Shown here in pieces: positions 47,117-56,983 of a DNA stretch of 64,000 bases; position 1 is the stretch's first letter, and each line of letters opens with the position of its first letter. The notes under the pieces are model-generated. The model saw only the letters and a list, made by a program, of their open reading frames with translations. It was not told the origin of the DNA and made no database searches. The stretch lies in the NCBI RefSeq assembly GCF_019343195.1, contig NZ_RPHB01000006.1, positions 327,037 to 391,036 of the forward strand, given 5' to 3'. Position numbers and translations under genes: made by a program. Origin of the DNA: Arthrospiribacter ruber (GTDB lineage: Bacteria; Bacteroidota; Bacteroidia; Cytophagales; Cyclobacteriaceae).

Positions 47117-48187
47117 CTACTCTTTCAACCTGTTTCTCCAGGCAAAAGCCAACATAGGGAGCTGTTGGTAACTATTGACACCTGCCTTTACTCCCTGGGT
47201 TTTGAGAAAAAGGTCATTTGACTTGCGGCTTAGCTCCTGATTGATAGGCTTGATGGCCTGCTGTGCCCTCTGAATGGATTGCAAGTCATTTCTGATGCCA
47301 GCAGGTAAGGTTTTGTAAAAATGGCTATACAGCTCCTTGGACATTCTGTACAGGTCATTCATCTGATAGCGGAGGAGTCTCAGCTGACCTGAGTATTGTA
47401 AAAGCGCATCATCAGAGTTAGAACAGATCACCCAAGCAATGAAATTGGCCTCCCCTTCGTCCGTTACCCCATAGCTATGTGCCATTTCGTGGGCAATGGT
47501 AAAAGGCTTCTCTAATGGATGCAAAGTAGGGTCAATGTAACTTTCTCCAGTATAAGGAAAATAGATCCCCAAAATCCCCATTTTGCGCATAAACCCAGCT
47601 GGGTAAAACTGCTTGGTCCTTGGCTCTCCCGTGAAGTTCAAACCCAGCAAGTAAAGATTTTCCCTCATATTGGAACGTACCAATTTTTCCAACTCGGGAA
47701 AATCCATGATCTCTTCAATCGCCAAGGTATCAACAGTAATATTGTAGCGGAGTTGGTTGCTGATATTTCTGGTCAACTCCAGTTCTTGGATCAGCTGTGT
47801 CTCATTCAGGGCCAGTGGTTTGAGATCCAGCTGCTGAAAAATAGGCACTCTTTGGTAATTGTATCCCCACAAGAACAAAAATAAGAAAACAAGTGCTCCA
47901 GCACTGTTGAACAGGTTGCGGATCGCATAGCCCAACTTCTGCTTCCATCCTTGGACCTTTGCCAGTCTATAAACAAAATACACCGCCAATGCAAAAACCG
48001 AAGCCACAAAAATGTACACAGTAGCGAAAGGCAATTGTGAGATGGTCTTGTCTATGACGTTCCGGATACCTGGAAAAAAAGAACGGGAATAGATTTCTTC
48101 TGTCTTTTCAGGGTATTGGACAGCAAAATGCCTGACCAGCAAACTGATCAGGCCTAAAATGGTCCAAGTCCAATTACCCTTCAACAC
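47117..48187 (-). CDS. DUF3810-family membrane protein with HExxH
   Basis: 356 aa. Two to three N-terminal helices (TWTILGLISLLVRHFAV, TVYIFVASVFALAVYFVY, LVFLFLFLWGYNY) are followed by a soluble part with H-E-M-A-H (AHEMAHSYGVTDEGEANFIAW), a zincin-type site with a downstream Glu. It matches the DUF3810 family of Bacteroidota, thought to be membrane metalloproteases. It starts 4 nt after the Nfu gene. No target is known. Confidence 0.87.
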   Translation of the reverse strand: MLKGNWTWTILGLISLLVRHFAVQYPEKTEEIYSRSFFPGIRNVIDKTISQLPFATVYIFVASVFALAVYFVYRLAKVQGWKQKLGYAIRNLFNSAGALVFLFLFLWGYNYQRVPIFQQLDLKPLALNETQLIQELELTRNISNQLRYNITVDTLAIEEIMDFPELEKLVRSNMRENLYLLGLNFTGEPRTKQFYPAGFMRKMGILGIYFPYTGESYIDPTLHPLEKPFTIAHEMAHSYGVTDEGEANFIAWVICSNSDDALLQYSGQLRLLRYQMNDLYRMSKELYSHFYKTLPAGIRNDLQSIQRAQQAIKPINQELSRKSNDLFLKTQGVKAGVNSYQQLPMLAFAWRNRLKE

Positions 48188-48191
48188 AATA

Positions 48192-48776
48192 TTATACTCC
48201 TTCTGCCTGAACTTCCCTTACCTCTTCCGGCAACATTCTCGTAAGCAGGTTCTGTATCCCAGCTTTCAAAGTTACTGTACTGGAGGGACATCCCGAACAG
48301 CTTCCCTGTAGCAAAACTTTGACAACCCCATCCTGAAAACTATGGAAGACAATTGCTCCTCCATCTTGTTCTACAGCCGGACGGATGTATTCATCGAGGA
48401 TACCTTTGATTTTTTTAACAGTTTCAGAATCGTTTTCATCAAACAAAGGATCTTTGTCAAAATCCGCCTGAACGGCAGCTTTCCCTGATTCCAGATAAGA
48501 CTTGATGTGATTACGGACGAAATCCTGGATCTCAGGCCATTCAACCTCAGGCTTTTTGGTTACTGTCACAAAATTGGAAGCGATAAAAACCCGCTCCACA
48601 GCAGCAAAGTTAAAAAGCTCTTTGGCCAAAGGCGAATTACCAGTGCTGGCCGGATCTGGGTAATCAAAACTGATACCCTCATCTGCCAACATAAAGTTCA
48701 CCACAAATTTCAAAGAATTGGGATTAGGATTGGCCTCCATGTATATATGAACAGGTCTTTTCTGTGCTTGTAGCAT
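48192..48776 (-). CDS. NifU-like Fe-S cluster scaffold/carrier (Nfu)
   Basis: 194 aa. The N-terminal Nfu_N domain (IYMEANPNPNSLKFVVNFML) and a C-terminal NifU-like domain with C-S-G-C (GSCSGCPSSTVTLKAGI) that holds a 4Fe-4S cluster. Layout equals NfuA-like carriers that deliver clusters to target enzymes. No suf genes are adjacent. It is probably the first gene of a two-gene unit with the DUF3810 gene. Confidence 0.93.
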   Translation of the reverse strand: MLQAQKRPVHIYMEANPNPNSLKFVVNFMLADEGISFDYPDPASTGNSPLAKELFNFAAVERVFIASNFVTVTKKPEVEWPEIQDFVRNHIKSYLESGKAAVQADFDKDPLFDENDSETVKKIKGILDEYIRPAVEQDGGAIVFHSFQDGVVKVLLQGSCSGCPSSTVTLKAGIQNLLTRMLPEEVREVQAEGV

Positions 48777-48847
48777 GATTGATTTGGTTTTTGGTAATTA
48801 CTGCTTTTAATACTGATAAATTGCCTGAATAGTTCCTGACAATACGA

Positions 48848-49513
48848 TTATTGCCACTTGGCTTTTTTGATCCTGATCAAATAGGTAAGGGTAATCTCCA
48901 ATGTGGTGGTATTGAGGTCAAAAATTCTCCCTTGGGATTCGGGATCTCCAAACTCATAAGAAAAACGACCATCAGCTGCCAATGTACTCATTCCAAACAA
49001 TTTGGAAATACCTGCTCCCAAAGAAAGCCCATACATCACCCTCTTGGGGTCATCTCCCGACTGTCCATACGTCGGTAATTCGATCACATCCCTTTCAAAC
49101 TCCCTACTTACGTCCCTTGCATTAAGAAGATAGCCAAGGTGTGGGCCAACCTTTATGTGAAACCGGCCAGACCGTCCAAAATAAAAATTTGAAAGCAGGG
49201 GCATTTTGAGGTAATCCATCTCAGTCCTGTTGACCATCATGGCGTCATTCTCCTGATTGTAACCTAAAGTAATGTATTGCAGCTCAAACTGAAAACCGGC
49301 ATTTTTTTGTCCGAAATGTTCGAGAACCAAAGCGTAAGTCTGGGCAGTAATTCCATCCGCAAACTGAACGGGCCTTCCCAATTGGTACCTGTAGCTAAGC
49401 GAGGATATGGAAACTCCCCCTCTGAACCCGACACTGGTCTGTGCGGTCGCCAAGTGAGTAAGGGATAAAAGAACAAACAGCGTAAGACTGAGCTTTTTGA
49501 TTAACATGCCCAA
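48848..49513 (-). CDS. Outer-membrane beta-barrel (porin-family) protein
   Basis: 221 aa with a signal peptide ending ..LTHLATAQ (start at 49,513 or at Met3, 49,507). The mature part has about eight amphipathic strands (QTSVGFRGGVSISSLSY, GFQFELQYITLGY, LPLLSNFYFG-like, TTTLEITLTYLIRI) as in the OMP_b-brl_2 family. PorT of the type IX secretion system belongs to this superfamily, but nothing here shows it is PorT. Confidence 0.83.
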   Translation of the reverse strand: MGMLIKKLSLTLFVLLSLTHLATAQTSVGFRGGVSISSLSYRYQLGRPVQFADGITAQTYALVLEHFGQKNAGFQFELQYITLGYNQENDAMMVNRTEMDYLKMPLLSNFYFGRSGRFHIKVGPHLGYLLNARDVSREFERDVIELPTYGQSGDDPKRVMYGLSLGAGISKLFGMSTLAADGRFSYEFGDPESQGRIFDLNTTTLEITLTYLIRIKKAKWQ

Positions 49514-49614
49514 AATTAATGATACTTTATGACTATTCAGCAGAACGGCAGAGCGATGCGCTTATTTTTAATTTGTCCGCTAATTTTTCTCTTTTCACTT
49601 CTTTCAGAATAAAG

Positions 49615-52386
49615 TCAATCTTGTGCCGCGGGAATCAGTAATGTTCCCCTTACCGGATTGCCATTGATATCAAGCCCCTCAACAACCAAATATTTGGGGC
49701 TCTGGGTATCATTGGTATAAAACTCAAGTGTAGCCTTTCCACTGCCACTTTCAGTAACCATGTAAGGGTTCCAATATAAAGTCACTCTTTCATCGAGTTC
49801 GGGAGACTCCTCTGCCGTATCATAGTCAAAAGGGACAAAGTTGCTTGGCATACCAAACCCTTCAATAATCATATTGCTCATACCCGGTGAGCCCAGAGAA
49901 AATGCAGGCATCGGGCTAATCCCTTTCTTCAGGTAAATGGCTATAACTCCATTCCTTCCCAAGTCTCCCATCATCGAACTTGTCCGACTTACAACTTCTA
50001 TCCTGTCAATGTCATTCGGATTGACCGTTCCTATGTTGCTTGCTGCAAGTACTCCAGGACCGGAGGGCATAACAGATCCGTCAATCATAACCAAAGGCTC
50101 CATGGAAAGATTTGCCGAAAGGGCTCCTCCTCTTATTCTTATTTCTTGCATAGTAGTCACCGACATCCCGGGCACCTGTGCCTTTAGGCTCATCAAAAGG
50201 TCCGTGACCGTTCCGTTACGGTTGAGATTTTCCCCTTTGATCACATAGTCAGCCCTTCCATAGATAGCACGGGAGCCCGCAGACTCTTTCTCAGTGGCCA
50301 CTTCTACAGTTTCAAGCTGCACGGTTTCTTCCTCCTCAGGAGTGTAGGAAAATATCGAAGTCGCTGTTTGGGTAATATCCGGCATTTTCAAATGTGCAGG
50401 GATTGAAAAAGGAGGATTCATCTTCTCTGTCAATTGGAAGGTTCCAAAGCCTTTCCCTTTTTTATCTAAGGCCATAAAAGAGAAATCCATAGGGCCATAA
50501 AACTCCATTTCCTCAAGGGTAAAGTTTCCTTCCTTATCAGATTCCAAATCAAAAGACCCTTCAAAATTATTGAGAAAGACAGTAAAAGGTGTACTAACAC
50601 CTTTCCCCTTTTCATTGGTAAATCTTCCCTCTACATTCCAAGAAGTCTCTAAGGGATAAGAAAACTTTTCCGGAGTGATATGATCCGGAACATTTACAAA
50701 ATCCATCCCCGAAATAGCCGTGATACCTGTCGGGAACAATGGGGAAAAGTATGTGTCCTTTACAGAGGCTGAGAGATTTGCAGCCAATGGCCTTCCTTCT
50801 GGTCCAGTTAGGGATATTTCGACTTTGACTTTTTCCCTTTTTCCATACTTATCTTTATCCAAAGCAAAAGTAAAACTGGCCTCACCCTTTTCTTCATCAG
50901 GCTTATCTGCCGACAAAACCCTATCATAAACACTTACCACGGGTAAGGCCTTAACAAAATAGGAGTCTGGGCCATAATTTCTGTTCCAATTGGTGTAAGC
51001 CCTTAGGTAATATTCTTGTTGCTTCAGCGTATCCGGCAAGAAAAACTCCCCTACTGCGAGTCCATTTTCTATCTTAAATTTTTTCTTTAGGACAATATCC
51101 CTTTCTGAAGAAATCACTTCAACATGCAGGATTTTACTTAAATCTCTTTTATAATCCGGATTGGCATACCTGAAATAAGCCTTAAAAAAAACAGGATCTC
51201 CTTGGTAATAAAAGTCCCTATCAGTATGCAGATAAACTTTTTCCTGAAGACTGCCGGCATCTCTGACCATTTGTCTCTGTAGTCTGTCGGATAGATTAGG
51301 CTTGTAATCAAAAGGTAACATGCTGCTGACTTTTCTCTTATCCATATCTCCGGAAAAAGTCACATCCTTTTCATTTACCACCATGCCATTTGCATTGACG
51401 TGTACATAGTTTCCATTTACTTCAAGCCACGAGATAGGGTATGGGGCATCTCTATAGGTATTGACATTGGAAAATCCCTTTTCGTAATGGATTTCTATCC
51501 TTCCTTTAAGAAAAATCCGGTATTCCCCTTCCTTTTTACCAGCCTGTACGAGATTGTCCGGCTTGTACTCTACAATAGAATTTCCGAGTTCGTTGGCAAA
51601 AATATCTGTCCTTAAATTACGGCTTTCCGAACCTCCGGCCTTATCCCCATAGAGAAAAAAACCCTCTTGGTTGTGGGTATTATCCAGCATGGCCCGAAAC
51701 ATATTGGCTGGAGATTTCAGGTAGGTATCCAGACGGTTCTTTTCCCAGTTTGCTTTCGTTTTGGGATCAGGAGCTTCCAATTCCTCGAATCTTGTAGCAC
51801 CTGCAATAACGTGAAACTGCGAAGTATACTGAAATTGCTTGAGGTCAAAAGTAAGCTTGTACCCCAATGCCCGGTTTTCGATTTCTATCGGCTGAAAAGC
51901 TTCCGCCCTAAAATTATTGTTGCTGTTGTCATCCGGGAAGTCTATGACCCAGGGGTTGATGATTTCGGATTGTGCCGCCAGGTCATCCGAACCCAAGAAG
52001 TAGTTTTTGAACTTTCGAAGTTCCCGTTCCCAGGATTTGTCCCTTTTGGCTTTTATTTCCACATCGCTCAATTCCTGATCCAATGGGACTAAGCTGATAT
52101 TGAAGGTCAGCTTAGAGCCGTCCTTTACAGAAGCGGATTTTTGAATGGCTTCATACCCCATAAAGGAAAAACCCAGGTCAAAGTCCCCTACAGGGACGTC
52201 AGTAAGTAAGTAATTGCCATCAAAATCCGTAGTAGTAGCAATTGTAGAATTATTGATGAAAACATTACAGAAAGGCAATGGCTCATTGGTCTGGGCATCT
52301 ATTACTTTCCCGGAGATGGAGCCTCCCTGTGCCAAAGAAAGATTTGCTATAAGCAGCAGGGCAAATAATGAGAGAAGGTGTTTCAT
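49615..52386 (-). CDS. CarboxypepD_reg/MG2/TonB-plug protein without beta-barrel
   Basis: 923 aa. Signal peptide MKHLLSLFALLLIANLSLAQ, a carboxypeptidase-regulatory-like domain at 22-110 (SGKVIDAQTNEPLPFCNVFI), a DUF5686-like stretch, an MG2-like domain at about 385-480 (EKVYLHTDRDFYYQGDPVFF), and a TonB plug at about 690-800 (IRIRGGALSANLSMEPLVMI, GRNGVIAIYLKKG). It ends with the same short domain as the 26,335 gene (LYWNPYMVTESGSGKATLEF). The barrel expected after a plug is absent. Function unknown; the two genes are paralogues. Confidence 0.83.
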   Translation of the reverse strand: MKHLLSLFALLLIANLSLAQGGSISGKVIDAQTNEPLPFCNVFINNSTIATTTDFDGNYLLTDVPVGDFDLGFSFMGYEAIQKSASVKDGSKLTFNISLVPLDQELSDVEIKAKRDKSWERELRKFKNYFLGSDDLAAQSEIINPWVIDFPDDNSNNNFRAEAFQPIEIENRALGYKLTFDLKQFQYTSQFHVIAGATRFEELEAPDPKTKANWEKNRLDTYLKSPANMFRAMLDNTHNQEGFFLYGDKAGGSESRNLRTDIFANELGNSIVEYKPDNLVQAGKKEGEYRIFLKGRIEIHYEKGFSNVNTYRDAPYPISWLEVNGNYVHVNANGMVVNEKDVTFSGDMDKRKVSSMLPFDYKPNLSDRLQRQMVRDAGSLQEKVYLHTDRDFYYQGDPVFFKAYFRYANPDYKRDLSKILHVEVISSERDIVLKKKFKIENGLAVGEFFLPDTLKQQEYYLRAYTNWNRNYGPDSYFVKALPVVSVYDRVLSADKPDEEKGEASFTFALDKDKYGKREKVKVEISLTGPEGRPLAANLSASVKDTYFSPLFPTGITAISGMDFVNVPDHITPEKFSYPLETSWNVEGRFTNEKGKGVSTPFTVFLNNFEGSFDLESDKEGNFTLEEMEFYGPMDFSFMALDKKGKGFGTFQLTEKMNPPFSIPAHLKMPDITQTATSIFSYTPEEEETVQLETVEVATEKESAGSRAIYGRADYVIKGENLNRNGTVTDLLMSLKAQVPGMSVTTMQEIRIRGGALSANLSMEPLVMIDGSVMPSGPGVLAASNIGTVNPNDIDRIEVVSRTSSMMGDLGRNGVIAIYLKKGISPMPAFSLGSPGMSNMIIEGFGMPSNFVPFDYDTAEESPELDERVTLYWNPYMVTESGSGKATLEFYTNDTQSPKYLVVEGLDINGNPVRGTLLIPAAQD

Positions 52387-52471
52387 GATAAAAAACTAAT
52401 TAATGCGTCGAAATATAAATAGTGATAAACTAATGTCCTAAACATCAGCTGGTTTTTTCACAAAAAATCAC

Positions 52472-52497
52472 AAAAAAGGCCGGTATGGACCGGCCTG
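52472..52497 (-). terminator. Terminator after the small gene downstream of gltX
   Basis: AGGCCGGTCCATACCGGCCT hairpin on the minus strand followed by TTTTTG. It ends the gltX-small gene unit. Confidence 0.85.
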
Positions 52498-52501
52498 ATT
52501 T

Positions 52502-52714
52502 TTACTTTTTTTTCTTTTTCCCATCTTTGATCTCATCGATGTCTTCTCTATCCTTTAACTTTTTATCTTCGACATTTTTGTTGAGAAATTCGTTGAGTTT
52601 ATCTATGGAAAAAGAGCTGGAAATCTCACCAAATGAATTGATGTTCATCTGAAAGCCATCCAAGTCCTTATGGACTTTGGGGTTTTCTTCCTTTTTCGGA
52701 TTCTTTTTTGCCAT
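52502..52714 (-). CDS. Small charged protein (70 aa), unknown function
   Basis: MAKKNPKKEENPKVHKDL.. with a Lys-rich start and a KKKKK end, and a central LDGFQMNINSFGEISSSFSI strand region. It looks like a conserved small Bacteroidota protein with a defined middle (DKLNEFLNKNVEDKKL). It lies 12 nt downstream of gltX on the same strand, so it is co-transcribed with it. No domain recognised. Confidence 0.7.
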   Translation of the reverse strand: MAKKNPKKEENPKVHKDLDGFQMNINSFGEISSSFSIDKLNEFLNKNVEDKKLKDREDIDEIKDGKKKKK

Positions 52715-52726
52715 AGCTATTGAAGT

Positions 52727-54265
52727 TTAAGCTGAAACTTTTAGGTTTTTCAAAGCGAAATCGATTCTGCTGACAAGTTCATCTTTGCCAATGATGCTGA
52801 ATACCGCCATCAGATCCGGGCCGGCGCCTACACCTGTCACCGCCAATCTGACCGCCTGCATGACCTTACCCAATTTGATACCATTCTCTTCCGCAGCTGA
52901 TTCCAGGATGGATTTGGCAGTCTCAGGCGTCAGCTCCCCATCAAAACCTGACAGTTTTTCCTTGTAAGTATTCAACACCGTAAAGGCATCATTGTTCCAT
53001 CTTTTCGATACTACTGCCTCATCAAAGGTCTGCGGAGCTACAAACATGAACTGACCTTCCTTCCAAAGGTCCGAAGAAAAAGTCGCCCTTTCTTTCATAA
53101 TATGTGCAATCTGGGCTGCTTTCTCAGAACTTACAGAAATGCCTTCTTTTTCCAGATCTGCCATCAAATATGCTCCGAGCTCCTCATCAGACTTGGCTCT
53201 TAGGTACTGTTCGTTGTACCATTTGGCTTTATTGATATCAAACTTGGTTCCGGATTTTCCGATTCTTTCAATACTGAATGCCTCCACAAGCTCTTCCAGC
53301 GAGAAAATCTCCCTGTGATCTCCTGGGTTCCAGCCCAGAAAAGCCAGAAAATTCAAAAAGGAATCAGGCATATATCCCTGCTCCCGGAATCCCATTGCCT
53401 TTTCTCCGGAGTTGGGATCTACCCAATCCATAGGAAAAACAGGAAAACCGTGCTTGTCAGCATCTCTTTTCGACAGCTTACCATTTCCATCAGGCTTAAG
53501 CAAGAGTGGAAGGTGCGCAAACTGAGGCATGGTATCCTCCCAGCCAAAATACCTGTAAAGCAGGACGTGAAGAGGTGCCGAAGGCAGCCATTCTTCACCT
53601 CTGATCACATGTGTGATTCCCATCAGGTGGTCATCTACAATATTGGCCAAGTGGTAAGTAGGCATTCCATCGGATTTCATCAGTACCTTGTCATCCAAAG
53701 TAGAGGAATGGACCATTACCCAGCCTCTAATAAGGTCGTTTAACCTTACCTCTTCCTTTCTCGGGATCTTGATTCGGATCACATAGGGTTCTCCGGATTC
53801 CAGCCTCGCCTTCACCTCATCCTCAGGCAATGTGAGGGAGTTTTTCATCTGGGTCCTGGTAATGGAATTATACTGCGGAGAAACCACCCTTGCAGCAGTA
53901 AGCCTTTGCCTCATGGCTTCCAGCTCCTCAGCGGTATCAAATGCATAGTAGGCATGGCCTTTTTCAACCAAATCCAGCGCATATTGCATGTACATCGGCT
54001 TCCTTTCGGACTGTCGGTACGGACCTACTTCTCCAGGATTCCATGGACTTTCGTCCGGAGATATCCCAAGCCATTCCAAAGCCTCTTTGATATACTCTTC
54101 GGCTCCCGGGACAAACCTGGTCTGGTCAGTGTCTTCTATTCTCAATAAAAATTTGCCATTGGTCTTCCTTGCATAAAGGTAGTTGTATAAGGCTGTTCTG
54201 ACACCTCCAATATGAAGGGCTCCTGTAGGGGATGGAGCAAATCGTACACGTACTTCTCTGTTCAT
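52727..54265 (-). CDS. gltX: Glutamyl-tRNA synthetase
   Basis: 512 aa class I synthetase. HIGH motif as HIGG in APSPTGALHIGGVRTALYNY at 10-29, and KLSKRDADKHG as the KMSKS loop. The DTDQTRFVPGAEEYIKEAL insert and C-terminal anticodon domain are complete. It charges tRNA-Glu. A -7 promoter element lies upstream (54,339). The downstream small gene is in the same transcript. Confidence 0.97.
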   Translation of the reverse strand: MNREVRVRFAPSPTGALHIGGVRTALYNYLYARKTNGKFLLRIEDTDQTRFVPGAEEYIKEALEWLGISPDESPWNPGEVGPYRQSERKPMYMQYALDLVEKGHAYYAFDTAEELEAMRQRLTAARVVSPQYNSITRTQMKNSLTLPEDEVKARLESGEPYVIRIKIPRKEEVRLNDLIRGWVMVHSSTLDDKVLMKSDGMPTYHLANIVDDHLMGITHVIRGEEWLPSAPLHVLLYRYFGWEDTMPQFAHLPLLLKPDGNGKLSKRDADKHGFPVFPMDWVDPNSGEKAMGFREQGYMPDSFLNFLAFLGWNPGDHREIFSLEELVEAFSIERIGKSGTKFDINKAKWYNEQYLRAKSDEELGAYLMADLEKEGISVSSEKAAQIAHIMKERATFSSDLWKEGQFMFVAPQTFDEAVVSKRWNNDAFTVLNTYKEKLSGFDGELTPETAKSILESAAEENGIKLGKVMQAVRLAVTGVGAGPDLMAVFSIIGKDELVSRIDFALKNLKVSA

Positions 54266-54338
54266 TTTTGATTATTTCTTTCTATTCCTAAAACAGATTC
54301 AATCGAAAGCTGTTGGATTTACATTCAAAATCAGGGGG

Positions 54339-54346
54339 CAAAGATA
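54339..54346 (-). promoter_or_regulatory. -7 element upstream of gltX
   Basis: Minus-strand TATCTTTG, 74 nt before the ATG, fits TAnnTTTG; no matching -33 TTTG at the ideal distance. Confidence 0.4.
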
Positions 54347-54419
54347 GGGAAATTTGAGGACTTGGAAACCTGCTTGCCTCAATTATGGGCTTTTACCCTG
54401 AGGGAAACCAGAATATTTA

Positions 54420-54459
54420 TAAAAAAGAAAAAGGGAACCCGAAGTGGATTCCCTTTTCA
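54420..54459 (-). terminator. Terminator of the S16-RimM-TrmD-L19 operon
   Basis: Minus-strand AAAAGGGAATCC / GGGTTCCCTTTT stem with a short loop, followed by TCTTTTTT, just after rplS. Confidence 0.85.
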
Positions 54460-54474
54460 TTCCAAAAGCAGGAA

Positions 54475-54840
54475 TTACTTGGTATGTCTGATTTTTTCCT
54501 TGATTCTGGCAGCCTTACCTTGACGGCCTCTCAAGTAGAACAACCTTGCTCTTCTTACTTTACCTTCTCTCAACAATTCTATCTTTTCGATAGAAGGAGA
54601 AAGGATTGGGAAAATTCTTTCCACTCCCACTCCGTTGGAAATTTTCCTTACAGTGAAGGTCTCTCCGTTAGAGTTAGGGTTTTTTCTTTGGATTACAGTT
54701 CCTTGGAACTGCTGGATACGCTCTTTGTTACCCTCAGTGATTCTCACGTGAACATTGATAGTATCTCCAGCCTTGAAAGAAGGGAATTTGGATCTTGCTT
54801 CGCTGTATTCCGCTTCTACAAATTTAATTAGATCGCTCAT
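54475..54840 (-). CDS. rplS: 50S ribosomal protein L19
   Basis: 121 aa with the L19 core: [40 protein letters not shown] and the C-terminal [19 protein letters not shown]. It lies at the 30S/50S interface. Last gene of the operon with rpsP, rimM and trmD; an 80-nt gap separates it from trmD. Confidence 0.98.
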   Translation of the reverse strand: MSDLIKFVEAEYSEARSKFPSFKAGDTINVHVRITEGNKERIQQFQGTVIQRKNPNSNGETFTVRKISNGVGVERIFPILSPSIEKIELLREGKVRRARLFYLRGRQGKAARIKEKIRHTK

Positions 54841-54920
54841 AGCATTATATTTTTTGTGACCTCATTGCTCATGGTCACCTGTTGAATAGATTCAATTTTC
54901 AATTGCCTACTTTATCGCCT

Positions 54921-55607
54921 TTAAAGTTCTTTGCCGCTCAATAAATCGGGCCTTCTCTCTTTGGTTCGGCGAACCGATGCTTCAAACCTCCAGTTCTCGA
55001 TCTTGGCTTGATGCCCTGACAACAACACTTCCGGTACTTTCATGCCCTGGTATTCTGCCGGTCTGGTATATACCGGCGGGGCCAAAAGACCATCTTGGAA
55101 AGAATCAGTCAAAGCAGAGGTTTCGTCATTGAGGACTCCCGGTATCAGGCGGATGATGGCATCAGCCACTACTGCAGCTGCCAATTCTCCTCCCGAAAGC
55201 ACGTAATCCCCTATGCTGATTTCTCTGGTGATGAATTTTTCCCTGACGCGCTCATCTACACCTTTATAGTGTCCGCACAAGATGATGATGTTCTGTCTTA
55301 ATGAAAGTTCATTGGCCATAGATTGGCTGAATGTCTTTCCATCAGGACTCATATAAATCACCTCATCGTATTCCCTTTCGCTCTTCAGTGCTTCAATGCA
55401 CTTGGCTATGGGTTCTATCATCATGACCATTCCGGCACCACCTCCAAAGGCATAGTCATCGACCTGCTTTTGTTTGCCACCGGCGTAATCTCTCAAGTTG
55501 TGTACCCTTACTGTAGCGATTCCTTTGTCCTCAGCTCTTTTTAATATAGAGTGGGAAAAAGGTCCTTCCAACAATGCCGGTACTACTGTGATGATGTCTA
55601 TACGCAT
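54921..55607 (-). CDS. trmD: tRNA (guanine-N1)-methyltransferase
   Basis: 228 aa SPOUT enzyme that makes m1G37. [20 protein letters not shown] at the start, [15 protein letters not shown] and [14 protein letters not shown] (trefoil knot SAM site), and [13 protein letters not shown] at the end are all present. Its ATG shares one base with the rimM stop (TGATG), so the two are translationally coupled. Confidence 0.98.
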   Translation of the reverse strand: MRIDIITVVPALLEGPFSHSILKRAEDKGIATVRVHNLRDYAGGKQKQVDDYAFGGGAGMVMMIEPIAKCIEALKSEREYDEVIYMSPDGKTFSQSMANELSLRQNIIILCGHYKGVDERVREKFITREISIGDYVLSGGELAAAVVADAIIRLIPGVLNDETSALTDSFQDGLLAPPVYTRPAEYQGMKVPEVLLSGHQAKIENWRFEASVRRTKERRPDLLSGKEL

Positions 55608-56137
55608 CAGTCTTCCAAGTATATGTCAAGTAATCCTTCGGGCAAATGGCAGTAAACTTTTTTTTCTGCCTTGTCCACTTTAGTGACAATCTGGTCCTGA
55701 ATAGGTATCAGGACTTCCTTGCCCTTGTGGTCCACGCCCAACAAATCTTGAGTTTCCAAGTCATAAATGACTTTTATCTCTCCGATTTGCTGTTGATTCT
55801 GATCAAGCACCGAGAACCCTATAAGTTCATGGTAGTAATATTGATCATCGTCAAGCTGCTCCAACTCGGTCAGTGGAAGATAAAGTGCTGAACCTACTAG
55901 AGGGGCTACTTTTTCCACTGTATCGTAATCTTCAAATTTCGCCAACACCTTATTGGCATGCTGCAATACGAAGTGTTCGATAAAGAAAGGAACGAGTCTT
56001 GATTTTTGTTCTACAAAGATATGCTTAAGGTCTTCGTAGTCTTCCGGATAATCAACATCCAGTATTACACTGAGTTCACCATGAAGTCCATGAACTTTGG
56101 CTATATAGCCCAATTGAAAACAATTGTCTTTGTTCAT
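55607..56137 (-). CDS. rimM: 16S rRNA processing protein RimM
   Basis: 176 aa. N-terminal RimM beta-barrel ([16 protein letters not shown]) and C-terminal PRC barrel ([34 protein letters not shown]). It assists 30S head assembly around S19. Coupled to trmD by a 1-nt overlap and 14 nt after rpsP. Confidence 0.96.
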   Translation of the reverse strand: MNKDNCFQLGYIAKVHGLHGELSVILDVDYPEDYEDLKHIFVEQKSRLVPFFIEHFVLQHANKVLAKFEDYDTVEKVAPLVGSALYLPLTELEQLDDDQYYYHELIGFSVLDQNQQQIGEIKVIYDLETQDLLGVDHKGKEVLIPIQDQIVTKVDKAEKKVYCHLPEGLLDIYLED

Positions 56138-56151
56138 GGTAAGTTTGGATA

Positions 56152-56721
56152 TTAAGCTTTGTTTTCTTCGCTTTCTTCAGCAGACGCCTCAGGAGCATCA
56201 CCTTCAGCTGCTGCTTCTGGAGCTTCCTGAGCTGCCGCTTCAGCCTCAGCTGCAGCTTTTGCTTCGTCTTCTCTGGCTTTGATCGCATCCAATCTGGCCT
56301 GGTTTTTCGCAGCTTCAGCATCCAAAGCTTTCTGACGTGCATCAGCTTTTTCTTTTGCCAATCTGTCTACCTTACCAGTGATAGCTTCTTCTTTACCAGC
56401 TTTCCAAGCTTCGAATTTCTCATCAGCCTGATCTTGGGTGATCGCACCTTTAAGAACACCGATCTGAAGGTGTTTTTTCAACAATACACCTCTGTAAGAA
56501 AGCATGGCTTTTACAGTGTCGGTTGGCTGTGCACCGTTCAACAACCATTTAAGAGCACGCTCATTGTTGATGTTGATAGACGCAGGGTCAGTGTTGGGAT
56601 TGTAAGTCCCGATTTTTTCGATAAAGCGTCCATCACGTGGAGCTCTTGCATCAGCTACTACTACGTCATAGATGGCCATTTTTTTCCTGCCTCTACGCGC
56701 TAATCTGATTTTTACTGCCAT
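56152..56721 (-). CDS. rpsP: 30S ribosomal protein S16 with Ala/Glu-rich tail
   Basis: The start is at [14 protein letters not shown] (56,721), 13 residues inside a longer open frame. Residues 1-80 are canonical S16 ([31 protein letters not shown]). Then ~105 extra residues follow, rich in Ala, Glu and Lys, ending [18 protein letters not shown]. Such extensions are common in Bacteroidota S16. First gene of the operon, with a strong promoter upstream. Confidence 0.96.
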   Translation of the reverse strand: MAVKIRLARRGRKKMAIYDVVVADARAPRDGRFIEKIGTYNPNTDPASININNERALKWLLNGAQPTDTVKAMLSYRGVLLKKHLQIGVLKGAITQDQADEKFEAWKAGKEEAITGKVDRLAKEKADARQKALDAEAAKNQARLDAIKAREDEAKAAAEAEAAAQEAPEAAAEGDAPEASAEESEENKA

Positions 56722-56776
56722 ATTAAATTGATATTTAGTGAATTGATGGATCCCGTCCATCGTAAATTTTGGACTG

Positions 56777-56809
56777 CAAAGATAGGGTTTAATTAATTAA
56801 ATGCACAAA
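56777..56809 (-). promoter_or_regulatory. Promoter of the rpsP operon
   Basis: Minus strand TTTG (56,806-56,809), 21-nt spacer, TATCTTTG (56,777-56,784): a full match to the Bacteroidota consensus, 56 nt before rpsP. Confidence 0.8.
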
Positions 56810-56871
56810 TGCCTTTGAATATATTTGCTTGAATGAGGGATATTGCTTTAAATTGCGGCACAATTGAGAGA

Positions 56872-56978
56872 AGCGAGAGACGGGAATCAACAAACAAGAT
56901 TCGAGAAATAATAAAATAAAGTCAAACAGCAAGACTTCAACCCGTCTAACTTCTCGTATCTAAGCTCTAGAAGTCTAA
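56872..56978. repeat. Heptad-phased low-complexity element before tRNA-Arg
   Basis: Words GAGAAGC GAGAGAC GGGAATC and, in inverted sense, TTCTCGT ATCTAAG CTCTAGA. AGACTTC (about 56,932) and GAAGTCT (about 56,970) form an inverted repeat. It shares GAGAAGCGAGAGAC with the array near 4,650. Confidence 0.5.
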
Positions 56979-56983
56979 ATAAT

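Noticed and set aside
46765..47221. Short ORFs in the 46.7-47.2 kb gap (72 and 98 codons)
   Set aside because: They run through the repeat modules on both strands and encode repeat-derived peptides.
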